Source of the DNA: an uncultured Clostridia bacterium
GTDB taxonomy: Bacteria > Bacillota > Clostridia > Christensenellales > CAG-138
Direction of reading: 5' to 3'
DNA length: 46,602 nt
Assembly (NCBI GenBank): GCA_947168565.1
Contig: CAMVMM010000017.1
Location: forward strand, 1 to 46,602
Of this stretch, positions 1 to 7,876 are shown one piece after another. Made by a program: the position numbers and the translations under genes. How positions within the stretch are numbered: position 1 is the first letter of the stretch; each line of letters starts with the position of its first letter. Under the pieces are notes generated by a model. That model was given only the letters and a program-made list of their open reading frames with translations. It searched no databases and was not told the DNA's origin.

Positions 1-53
1 CCTATGACCCTCTGCTTGTAAGGCAGATGCTCTCCCAGCTGAGCTATGCTCCC
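1..53 (-). tRNA. tRNA-Val (TAC), 3' end cut by the window edge
   Basis: Read on the minus strand from 53, the acceptor 5' arm GGGAGCA, the D arm (AGCTCAGCTGGGAGAGC) and an anticodon stem TCTGC/GCAGA with the 7-nt loop CTTACAA are visible, giving anticodon TAC (valine). The T arm and 3' end lie beyond base 1. A consensus sigma-A promoter lies just upstream at 85-113. Confidence 0.93.
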
Positions 54-84
54 GATTGCCGCCATCACTTCAAGCGGCTTTGCT

Positions 85-113
85 ATTATAATACATTGCG
101 TGTGCGTTGTCAA
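85..113 (-). promoter_or_regulatory. sigma-A promoter of tRNA-Val
   Basis: On the minus strand TTGACA (108-113) is separated by 17 nt from TATAAT (85-90). Both hexamers match consensus exactly. Expected transcription start is near 78, about 25 nt before the tRNA 5' end. Confidence 0.85.
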
Positions 114-143
114 GTGGTTTTGGGGTAAAGAGGTGATATATAA

Positions 144-554
144 TTATTGATCGCCCCCGGCCTGCCCGCTCTCCGTATCGGAGCCGCTTTTTGCCGGGAT
201 CGGCAAGCCCCTTTTGTCAAACTGCCCGATAAGCTCCATTCCTTCAAGCCGGGCTATCGCGTTTGTGAGAATCACCGGCTTATGGGGATCAAGCATGCCC
301 ACGATGAAGTCGCTTTCGGCGATGCACCGATACAGCGCCTTTGTTTTTTTAATGCCCTGCCCCATCGTAACAAGGGTGAGCTTCTCCGTTTCATCGGTTT
401 CATCCGCCCTGCAATGCCCGCAATAAAGCTGCATTCCCGCAAGCCGCTTTTGGGCCGCCGCCAAAAAAGCGCCGACCACCGCATCCTCCCCGCCCCTTTC
501 ATGCACTTTCGCGGGATCGAATCTGAACCCGAGCGCAAAGCGTTTTATCTCCAT
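144..554 (-). CDS. uncharacterised 136-aa protein
   Basis: I do not recognise this family. The 136-residue product is soluble-looking, with no signal peptide or membrane segment. It carries a CxxC pair (YCGHC, about residues 44-48) and an alternating hydrophobic/charged middle section containing FIVGMLDPHKPVILTNAI, compatible with an alpha/beta fold. The C-terminal 20 residues are Gly/Ser/Asp-rich and probably disordered. The ATG at 554 is preceded on the minus strand by GGGGGA about 8 nt upstream, a plausible ribosome binding site. It lies 84 bp downstream of rodA on the same strand and is probably cotranscribed with it. The opposite strand is also open here (147-731), but that frame runs into rodA antisense and lacks family features, so the minus frame is preferred. 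Confidence 0.6.
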   Translation of the reverse strand: MEIKRFALGFRFDPAKVHERGGEDAVVGAFLAAAQKRLAGMQLYCGHCRADETDETEKLTLVTMGQGIKKTKALYRCIAESDFIVGMLDPHKPVILTNAIARLEGMELIGQFDKRGLPIPAKSGSDTESGQAGGDQ

Positions 555-638
555 TTGTCATTCCCCCGTTTCGTAAATACCCGCATACCGCAGCGGCAAA
601 GGCCATGCTCAAGGCTTAAGGTGCGTTTCCCGTTCGCT

Positions 639-1811
639 TCAGCCGTTCGGATGAAGCCTTGTGCGCTCCACCCTGCGCATATACACGTTCAGCACGATGC
701 CCACTCCGATAAGGTTTACCATCATATTTGAGCCGCCGTAGCTTATGAATGGAAGCGGTATGCCCGTTACCGGCATAAGCCCCATGGTCATGCCGATATT
801 TTCAAAGATATGCGCCGTGAAAAGCCCCACAACGCCCACCACGAGCAGCATGCCGAAATTATCCTTGGCGCGCATTGCGATATAGATCCAGCGCAGCAAA
901 AGGATGAAATACGCCGCTATCAGCGCGGCGCTGCCGATGAAGCCGACCGCCTCCGTGATGCCGCTGAATATGAAATCCGTGTGCCTTGCGGGAACGTAGC
1001 GAAGCTGCGCCAGAGTTGCCTCACCGAACAGTCCCTTGCCGTTTATCCTGCCGGAGCCTATAGCCATTTTGGATTGCTCCACGTGGTATTTCGCATCGCT
1101 GCTCACGGCGGAGGGATCCAGGAAAACATCTATTCGCCTGCGCTGCGTATCGGTAAGCACGTATTTATACACGAGCGGCAGCCCGACCGCCGCCGCGCCC
1201 GCCGCGCCCGCGATATAGTACCATTTTATTCTTGCGGCAAAGAAGATGCACACGGTGATGACAAGCAGCACGATCGCCGTGCCGTAATCCGACTGGCGCA
1301 CGATTATCAGGAAGGGAACGGCGGTGAACGCCAGCGCCTTCAGCACGTCCACAAACCGAAACAGCCCGCCGTGCTCATCCATAGCGGCTGAAACTATCTT
1401 CGCCTCCATAATGATTATGGCGATCTTGCTGAGCTCGCCCGGCTGAATCGCGCGCTCAAGCGAATCAAACACGAACCAGCCCAGCGCGCCGCCGCGAACC
1501 GCACCGAAAACGAACAGCAGCAGAAGCAGGCCGATTATTCCGGCGTAGAGCAGCATGGCAAAATGCTTGAAATAGCTGTAATCCACAACGAGGAAAACGG
1601 CAAGCGCCGCAAGCCCCACGGCGATATTTACGATGTGCTTTTTCAGGTATTCGCGGTTGAAATGGCTCAGATAATCGCTCAAGCCCGACTCGGTGCCGTC
1701 GTAGGGCCTGCTCATCACGGAGGCAAGCGCAACTATGCCGAACCCGATTATGGCAAGCACGAGCAGCACGGTGAACCAGTCTGTTTTTTTAAGGCTGAAA
1801 TTATGAAACAA
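639..1811 (-). CDS. rodA: rod-shape SEDS glycosyltransferase RodA
   Basis: SEDS-family peptidoglycan polymerase that extends glycan strands from lipid II at the membrane, working with a class B PBP in cell elongation. The 390-aa protein has about ten hydrophobic segments from residue 14 onward. It has the family motifs QPGELSK, YVPARHTDFIF (its Asp is the conserved catalytic acid in the extracellular loop) and PFISYGGS near the C terminus. The length is typical for RodA. No convincing ribosome binding site precedes the ATG at 1811: the nearest purine run, AAAGGAA, is about 35 nt upstream. The N terminus (DWFTVLLVLAIIGFG) nevertheless aligns with the usual first helix. RodA is favoured over FtsW by overall resemblance and by the absence of division genes nearby. 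The upstream neighbour is pgi, 69 bp away. Confidence 0.9.
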   Translation of the reverse strand: MFHNFSLKKTDWFTVLLVLAIIGFGIVALASVMSRPYDGTESGLSDYLSHFNREYLKKHIVNIAVGLAALAVFLVVDYSYFKHFAMLLYAGIIGLLLLLFVFGAVRGGALGWFVFDSLERAIQPGELSKIAIIIMEAKIVSAAMDEHGGLFRFVDVLKALAFTAVPFLIIVRQSDYGTAIVLLVITVCIFFAARIKWYYIAGAAGAAAVGLPLVYKYVLTDTQRRRIDVFLDPSAVSSDAKYHVEQSKMAIGSGRINGKGLFGEATLAQLRYVPARHTDFIFSGITEAVGFIGSAALIAAYFILLLRWIYIAMRAKDNFGMLLVVGVVGLFTAHIFENIGMTMGLMPVTGIPLPFISYGGSNMMVNLIGVGIVLNVYMRRVERTRLHPNG

Positions 1812-1856
1812 TCCGGATAAAGCGCGGCGCGTTTTTTTTGCCGCTTCCTTTCAAAT

Positions 1857-1884
1857 AATATACTATACAGCTCTGCGCCGTCAG
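1857..1884 (-). promoter_or_regulatory. possible promoter for rodA
   Basis: On the minus strand CTGACG (1879-1884) lies 16 nt before TATATT (1857-1862), overlapping the pgi stop codon. The -35 match is moderate, so rodA may instead be read through from pgi. Confidence 0.3.
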
Positions 1885-3308
1885 ATAATGAATCCATCGC
1901 TCTTGGCGGAGCGGCTTTCAAGCTCCCTGAGCTTTTCCTCATAGCCGGGCTTGCCGAGCAGCGCGTAGGTTGCGTTCTTGCCCTCCTCCACGCCGGGCTG
2001 ATCGAAGGCGTCTATGCCGAGCAGCTCGCCCGCAAAGGCGGTCTGCAGCTCAAACAGCATCAGAAGCTGGCCGATCGTAAACTCGTTTACCTCGGGCAGG
2101 AGAATCGTTTTATTCATGTGTCCGCTCACGGTGACGGCGTGCTCCGTTGCGATCCGCTCGGCGGTGATAAGCTCGTTCAGCGTGTGACTCGAAAGGAACG
2201 CAACGGCGGGGATATCGTCAAACACGTGCGGTATCTCCACGGTTTTGCGGAAGCGCTCCACGCCGATAAAGGTGATGGTTTTATCGAACGGGCCGTCGGT
2301 ATAAAGCTGCACCTGCGAATGCTGATCGGTTACTCCGAGCGCCTTCACCGGGGTTTGCCCAAAGTGCAGCATTTTGCCGTTTTCAAGCTTTTTCTTGCCG
2401 AGGGACTCCGCCCAAAGCTGCGCATACCAATCGGAAAAATACTTGAGCGAATCCGCATAGGGCATGAGCACGCCGATATTCGCGCCGTGGTTCTCCATAG
2501 CCAGCACCTCAAGGCCCGCAAGCATCAGCGCGGGATTGCTTTCCACCTGCTCGTTTGAGCAAAGGCAGTCCATAAGCTCCGCGCCGTCCAGCATTGCGGA
2601 AATATCTATGCCCGCCACCGCCGCGGGAAGAAGCCCCACGGGGCAGAGCTCCGAAAACCTGCCGCCAACGCCGTCCGGCACCACGAAGGTGTGCAGCTCG
2701 TATTTTTTTGCGATGCCCACAAGATTGCCCTTTTCCTTATCGGTGGTCACGATAAGATGCTCCCGCAGATCCTTTTCACCGAACCTGTCCAGCAGCAGCC
2801 TTGTGATGATGAGAAACTGCGCCATGGTTTCGGAGGTGCTGCCGGATTTTGTGATAACGTTGAAAACGGTTTTATCAAGGTCTATCACGTCCAGAAGCGC
2901 CGCCATGCGCTCGGGGTCGATATTATCCTCCACAAAGATGCGCGGGCTGCCAGTGACGGCCTTGCCGAGGTCATTATGCCTGAGATGCGCAAGCGCCTGC
3001 TGCACCGCGATGGGGCCGAGGGCGCTGCCGCCGATGCCGAGCACCACGAAATTTTCCGCGCGGTAGCGAATAAACTCCGCCGCTCCAAGTATTCTGAAGA
3101 TATTTTCACGCTCAGTTTTATACAGATCGCGCCAGCGCATTGCATCGCGCTTCGCGTTTGCGGAGCGCAGCGCCGCCTCAAGGCGGGGGCGCATTGACTC
3201 AAGCTCCTCCGGCGTGATGCCATGCTCGCCCACAGCGGAGGAAAGCATATTGTTGTAATCAACGCGGATGCGATCCTCCGAGCTGCCAACGCATTTATTC
3301 CTGTTCAT
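1881..3308 (-). CDS. pgi: glucose-6-phosphate isomerase
   Basis: Interconverts glucose 6-phosphate and fructose 6-phosphate in glycolysis; cytoplasmic. The 475-aa protein shows the SIS-type sugar isomerase core with TKSGSTSETMAQF and the C-terminal PGI signature region GIDAFDQPGVEEGK, and its length fits the clostridial/bacillar PGI type. The frame is open further upstream to 3380, but the start at 3308 (MNRNKCV) is chosen because AAGGAGAG lies about 8 nt before it, while the upstream extension has no ribosome binding site. It lies between proS and rodA on the same strand. An intrinsic terminator for proS (3391-3421) separates it from that gene, so pgi probably has its own promoter in the short gap. 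Confidence 0.95.
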   Translation of the reverse strand: MNRNKCVGSSEDRIRVDYNNMLSSAVGEHGITPEELESMRPRLEAALRSANAKRDAMRWRDLYKTERENIFRILGAAEFIRYRAENFVVLGIGGSALGPIAVQQALAHLRHNDLGKAVTGSPRIFVEDNIDPERMAALLDVIDLDKTVFNVITKSGSTSETMAQFLIITRLLLDRFGEKDLREHLIVTTDKEKGNLVGIAKKYELHTFVVPDGVGGRFSELCPVGLLPAAVAGIDISAMLDGAELMDCLCSNEQVESNPALMLAGLEVLAMENHGANIGVLMPYADSLKYFSDWYAQLWAESLGKKKLENGKMLHFGQTPVKALGVTDQHSQVQLYTDGPFDKTITFIGVERFRKTVEIPHVFDDIPAVAFLSSHTLNELITAERIATEHAVTVSGHMNKTILLPEVNEFTIGQLLMLFELQTAFAGELLGIDAFDQPGVEEGKNATYALLGKPGYEEKLRELESRSAKSDGFII

Positions 3309-3390
3309 AAAAGCACTCTCCTTAACAAGGGATTTGTCCCCCTCATTATAACACAGCGCGGCGGGAAAATGAATAAGCAAAACGCGCGAA

Positions 3391-3421
3391 AAAGAGCGGA
3401 GCGCCCGGATTCGGACGCTCC
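3391..3421 (-). terminator. intrinsic terminator after proS
   Basis: On the minus strand GGAGCG...CGCTCC forms a stem with an inner CCG/CGG extension and a GATT-type loop (3398-3421). A GC spacer and five T residues follow (3391-3395 read as TTTTT). Confidence 0.75.
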
Positions 3422-3449
3422 ATGAAGAAAATCATAGTGAGAACGGCTG

Positions 3450-5189
3450 TCAGATGCTTTCGGGAACCTTGGAATTCACCTGCGCGATCAGCTCGTTGAC
3501 CTTGTTTGCAACGGTTTCGCAGGCGCTTGCGGCCTCGATATCCTCCCTGAAGGACTTATCGCGGGCGGAGAACTCGAAGCAGCCCCTTGAAAGCGTTTTG
3601 GGGCTGATTACCACGCGCAGAGGCGCGCCAAGAAGGTCGGCGTCGGAGAACATAACGCCGGCGGACACGGGGCGATCGTCGAACAATACCTCGACGCCCG
3701 CGTTTTTCAGCTCCGAATAGAGCTTTTCGGCGGCAGCCTTGACCGATTCGTCATCGATTCGCAGCGCGCAGATCTGCACCTGCCAGGGCGCTATCGTGAT
3801 GGGCCAGATGGGGCCGTAATCATCGTGATGCTCCTCGCAAACGGAAGCCATGAGCCTGCCCACGCCTATGCCGTAGCAGCCCATGATGGGATTTTTCCTT
3901 TCGCCGCTTTCGGTATCGTAGGTCATGCCCATCGCCTCCGTATAGCGCTTGCCGAGCTGGAAGATATTGCCGACCTCGATGCCCCTTTTGATATTGAGCG
4001 AATGCTTTTTGCAGCTCGGGCAAACGCCGCCCTCCACCGCCTTTGCAAAATCCGCATACACGGTATCGGCGGGAAGATCGCGCGAGGGGGTGAAGCCGGT
4101 GAGGTGATACTCCGCCTTGTTTGCGCCGCAGACGAGGTTTGTGGCGGAAACGAGCGAGCGGTCAAACAGCACGGTTGCCTTTGTTTCAAGGCGCACGGGG
4201 CCGATGTTTCCGGCGGCAAGGTTTGCGTTTTCAATATCCGCTGCGGGATGGATCTCGCTTTTAAGGAAGTTTGTGAGCTTGGTTTCGTTTATTTCAAGAT
4301 CGCCGCGAATGAACACCAGCACGTAGGAATCATCCTCATTTTTCTGATAAACCACGGCCTTGCAGGATTTTTCATTGGGCATTTTCAGCATTTCGCCGAC
4401 CTCGTCGATGGTTTTCGCCTCGCCGGTGAAAACCTCCGTGAGCGGGAGCAGCTCGCCGTCCGCCTCGTTTTCGATTATGGCCTCGCAGGCCTCCATATTG
4501 GCGCGGAAGCCGCATTCCGGGCAGAACACGACCGAATCCTCGCCGATGCTCGTGAGCAGCATGAACTCGTGGCTGACCTTGCCGCCCATCATGCCGCTGT
4601 CGGACTTGACGGCGATGACCTCCGGCAGGCCGCAGCGGGCGTAGATGCGCTCATAGGCGCGGTAGGCGCGCTCGTAATACGCCTCCAGATCCTCCTGGGA
4701 GGTATGGAAGGAATACGCGTCCTTCATAGTGAACTCGCGCACGCGGATAAGACCGCCCCTCGCCCTCGGCTCATCGCGGAACTTGGTTTGGATCTGATAG
4801 ATCATGAAGGGATACTTTTGATAGGTTCCGGCAACGTTGTTTGCAAGCTGCACCGCCGCCTCCTCGTGCGTCATGCCGAGCACCATATCGGCGCCGCTCC
4901 TGTCCTTAAACCTAAGAAGCTCCCTGCCTATGGACTCGAACCTGCCGGAGGACTGCCAGAGCGTTGCGGGCATTACCACGGGGAAAAGCACCTCCTGCCC
5001 GTCTATCCTGTCCATCTCCTCGCGCAGGATGCGCTCGATCTTATTCTGAATGCGCTTTGCCGGGGTGAACAGCGAGTAGATGCCGTTGCCCACCTGCTTC
5101 ATATAGCCGCCGCGCGTCATAAGATTCTGGCTTTCTATATCGTATGCGCGCTCCTTGAATCTTTCACCGAGTATATTGCGAACCTTCAT
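3450..5189 (-). CDS. proS: prolyl-tRNA synthetase (bacterial type with editing domain)
   Basis: Class II aminoacyl-tRNA synthetase charging tRNA-Pro. The 579-aa product has the N-terminal catalytic module, with class II motif 2 near FRDEPRARGGLIRVREFTMKD (about residues 137-157). An insertion (INS, YbaK-like editing) domain follows at roughly 225-395, then motif 3 (GCYGIGVGRLMAS, about 445-457) and a C-terminal anticodon-binding domain beginning APWQVQI. A Cys pair, CPECG, precedes the insertion and another, CPSC, follows it. The length and insertion match the bacterial type 1 enzyme. The ATG at 5189 is preceded by GGGGGAT. It is upstream of pgi, with an intrinsic terminator at its end, so it looks monocistronic. 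Two ATATCGATAT palindromes lie upstream. Confidence 0.97.
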   Translation of the reverse strand: MKVRNILGERFKERAYDIESQNLMTRGGYMKQVGNGIYSLFTPAKRIQNKIERILREEMDRIDGQEVLFPVVMPATLWQSSGRFESIGRELLRFKDRSGADMVLGMTHEEAAVQLANNVAGTYQKYPFMIYQIQTKFRDEPRARGGLIRVREFTMKDAYSFHTSQEDLEAYYERAYRAYERIYARCGLPEVIAVKSDSGMMGGKVSHEFMLLTSIGEDSVVFCPECGFRANMEACEAIIENEADGELLPLTEVFTGEAKTIDEVGEMLKMPNEKSCKAVVYQKNEDDSYVLVFIRGDLEINETKLTNFLKSEIHPAADIENANLAAGNIGPVRLETKATVLFDRSLVSATNLVCGANKAEYHLTGFTPSRDLPADTVYADFAKAVEGGVCPSCKKHSLNIKRGIEVGNIFQLGKRYTEAMGMTYDTESGERKNPIMGCYGIGVGRLMASVCEEHHDDYGPIWPITIAPWQVQICALRIDDESVKAAAEKLYSELKNAGVEVLFDDRPVSAGVMFSDADLLGAPLRVVISPKTLSRGCFEFSARDKSFREDIEAASACETVANKVNELIAQVNSKVPESI

Positions 5190-5252
5190 AAAAATATTAT
5201 CCCCCGATCGTATAGGTTGAATGGATTTTGCTTTTAAAAAACCGAGCTGAAA

Positions 5253-5274
5253 ATATCGATATAAATATCGATAT
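5253..5274. repeat. tandem palindromes ATATCGATAT x2
   Basis: Two perfect 10-bp palindromes ATATCGATAT at 5253-5262 and 5265-5274, separated by AA, lie between the groEL terminator hairpin and proS. They could be an operator or part of an AT-rich promoter region for proS; the function is unknown. Confidence 0.7.
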
Positions 5275-5312
5275 AAAAATAGTTATCGGAGCCGCCTGTT
5301 CGGGCGGCTCCG
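5275..5312 (-). terminator. probable terminator after groEL
   Basis: A 10-bp perfect stem CGGAGCCGCC/GGCGGCTCCG (5287-5296 with 5303-5312, 6-nt loop) lies 30 bp past the groEL stop. The following T run on the minus strand is offset (ATAACTATTTTT), so the terminator is less than ideal. Confidence 0.6.
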
Positions 5313-5342
5313 AGGTAAGCTTAAAATAAGCTCACAGCTTCA

Positions 5343-6974
<1,632 letters not shown>

Positions 6975-7046
6975 TTACTTCCTTTCGATTCTGTATCAAT
7001 AGAATTAAGCTGCAATGAGCTTGGTTTTATGCAGGATCCGGCATTG

Positions 7047-7069
7047 AAAGCCCGCTCGGGCTTTTTTTG
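7047..7069 (+). terminator. terminator-like hairpin in the groES-groEL gap, oriented against the operon
   Basis: AAAGCCC-GCTC-GGGCTTT is followed by further T residues when read on the plus strand, antisense to groESL. On the operon strand the same stem is followed by CAATGCC and has no T tract. It could limit antisense transcription, or act as a processing or stability stem between groES and groEL. Confidence 0.5.
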
Positions 7070-7108
7070 GGCCGAAATCCTGCCCTTTCGGGCGACGCGG
7101 CAGGGAGA

Positions 7109-7393
7109 TCACTCCACGACCGCAAGAATATCGCTCTGGCGAACGATGATGTACTCAACGCCGTCAAGCTTGACCTCGTTGCCGGCATACTTGGAATAGA
7201 TGACCTTGTCGCCCGCTTTAACGGTCATTTTGACCTCTTTTCCGTCCACCATGCCGCCGGGGCCGACCTCTACCACTTCAGCCATCTGGGGCTTCTCCTT
7301 GGCATTTCCGGTAAGGATGAGGCCGCTCTTGGTGGTCTCCTCGGCTTCGCAGCTTTTGATAACCACTCTGTCGAATAAAGGTCTGAGTTTCAT
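7109..7393 (-). CDS. groES: co-chaperonin GroES (Hsp10)
   Basis: Heptameric lid of the GroEL chamber. The 94-aa protein starts MKLRPLFDRVVIK and ends YIIVRQSDILAVVE. The mobile loop region (CEAEETTKSGLILTGNAKEKP, about 16-36) and the GDKVIYSKYAGNEVKL segment are typical. The start at 7393 is chosen over an in-frame upstream extension because AAGGAGGAACAATT places a strong ribosome binding site right before this ATG and the length then fits the family exactly. It is first in the groES-groEL operon, behind a near-perfect sigma-A promoter (7480-7507). No CIRCE inverted repeat was found. Confidence 0.98.
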   Translation of the reverse strand: MKLRPLFDRVVIKSCEAEETTKSGLILTGNAKEKPQMAEVVEVGPGGMVDGKEVKMTVKAGDKVIYSKYAGNEVKLDGVEYIIVRQSDILAVVE

Positions 7394-7479
7394 AATTGTT
7401 CCTCCTTGAGTGTTTCCGCAAGGGAAAGCGGCGCAAAGGCCATATTCCCTCACGATAATTATTGTTTCCTATAACTGGT

Positions 7480-7507
7480 ATTATATTCAACAGCCGTAAT
7501 ATGTCAA
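7480..7507 (-). promoter_or_regulatory. sigma-A promoter of groES-groEL
   Basis: On the minus strand TTGACA (7502-7507) and TATAAT (7480-7485) are spaced by 16 nt. Expected start is near 7473, giving a leader of about 80 nt. No TTAGCACTC/GAGTGCTAA element occurs in the leader or around the promoter. Confidence 0.8.
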
Positions 7508-7559
7508 GCGCGGCTAAAGAGGGCGCGAAAAATATATACATCGTTTTTGTAAAATCGGG

Positions 7560-7588
7560 TTGAAATACGCTCCGCTTTTCAGTATAAT
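7560..7588 (+). promoter_or_regulatory. sigma-A promoter of the leader ORF and ABC exporter operon
   Basis: TTGAAA (7560-7565), a 17-nt spacer and a perfect TATAAT (7583-7588). The expected transcription start near 7595 is about 10 nt before the ribosome binding site of the leader ORF. Confidence 0.82.
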
Positions 7589-7620
7589 AGCTGCATTATC
7601 AAGGAAAGGAGGTCGCAACC

Positions 7621-7716
7621 ATGTTCAACAGCATCAATCTTTACGGTTTCCATGGCGACGTGTTCGCCATGCTTTCGCGCGCGGCCTCGTTCCCTGCTCC
7701 CTTGCTGCATAAATAG
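7621..7716 (+). CDS. 31-aa regulatory leader peptide
   Basis: A 32-codon ORF begins ATG at 7621 with an excellent ribosome binding site AAAGGAGGT (7605-7613, 7-nt spacing) and ends TAG at 7716. The product begins MFNSINLYGF and ends FPAPLLHK. It is not hydrophobic enough to be an obvious secreted or membrane peptide. It lies between a sigma-A promoter and a strong intrinsic terminator (7743-7776), ahead of a two-gene ABC exporter. Two hairpins overlap the ORF: a perfect 8-bp stem CATGGCGA/TCGCCATG (7651-7658 with 7664-7671), and CTGCTC/GAGCAG (7694-7699 with 7716-7721) spanning the stop codon. Known parallel: BmrB, whose translation controls termination ahead of bmrCD in B. subtilis. Inference: this peptide is translated to sense ribosome stalling rather than to act as a protein. 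Confidence 0.75.
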   Translation: MFNSINLYGFHGDVFAMLSRAASFPAPLLHK

Positions 7717-7742
7717 AGCAGTCAATGGATCTTGGGCTTTTC

Positions 7743-7776
7743 CGGACCGCAGCGCAGAGCTGCGGTCCGTTTTTTT
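7743..7776 (+). terminator. intrinsic terminator / attenuator ahead of the ABC exporter
   Basis: A perfect 11-bp stem CGGACCGCAGC/GCTGCGGTCCG (7743-7753 with 7759-7769) has a 5-nt loop GCAGA and is followed by seven T residues (7770-7776). It starts 27 nt after the leader stop and about 100 nt before the exporter start, so full termination would shut off the operon. The 5' arm can alternatively pair with TGCTGC (7703-7708) or GCGGCCT (7681-7687) in the leader ORF, giving candidate antiterminators. Confidence 0.88.
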
Positions 7777-7876
7777 GCGCCGCGCAAGCGGCGGGTTCAG
7801 CAGTGAATCAAACGACTCTCGGGCGCGGCATGAAAACGGCATATCCGTGCCGGAGAGAATGAAATAACGAGGTAAT

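Noticed and set aside
147-731. 194-codon plus-strand frame over the 136-aa gene and the end of rodA
   Set aside because: Runs antisense into rodA with no ribosome binding site or family match; the minus-strand frame has a plausible site and composition.
3825-5237. 470-codon plus-strand open frame opposite proS
   Set aside because: Antisense shadow of a complete prolyl-tRNA synthetase, with no recognisable domain.
7394-7540. CIRCE operator for HrcA in the groESL leader
   Set aside because: A GAGTG string occurs near 7410 but the required 9-bp inverted repeat is absent.
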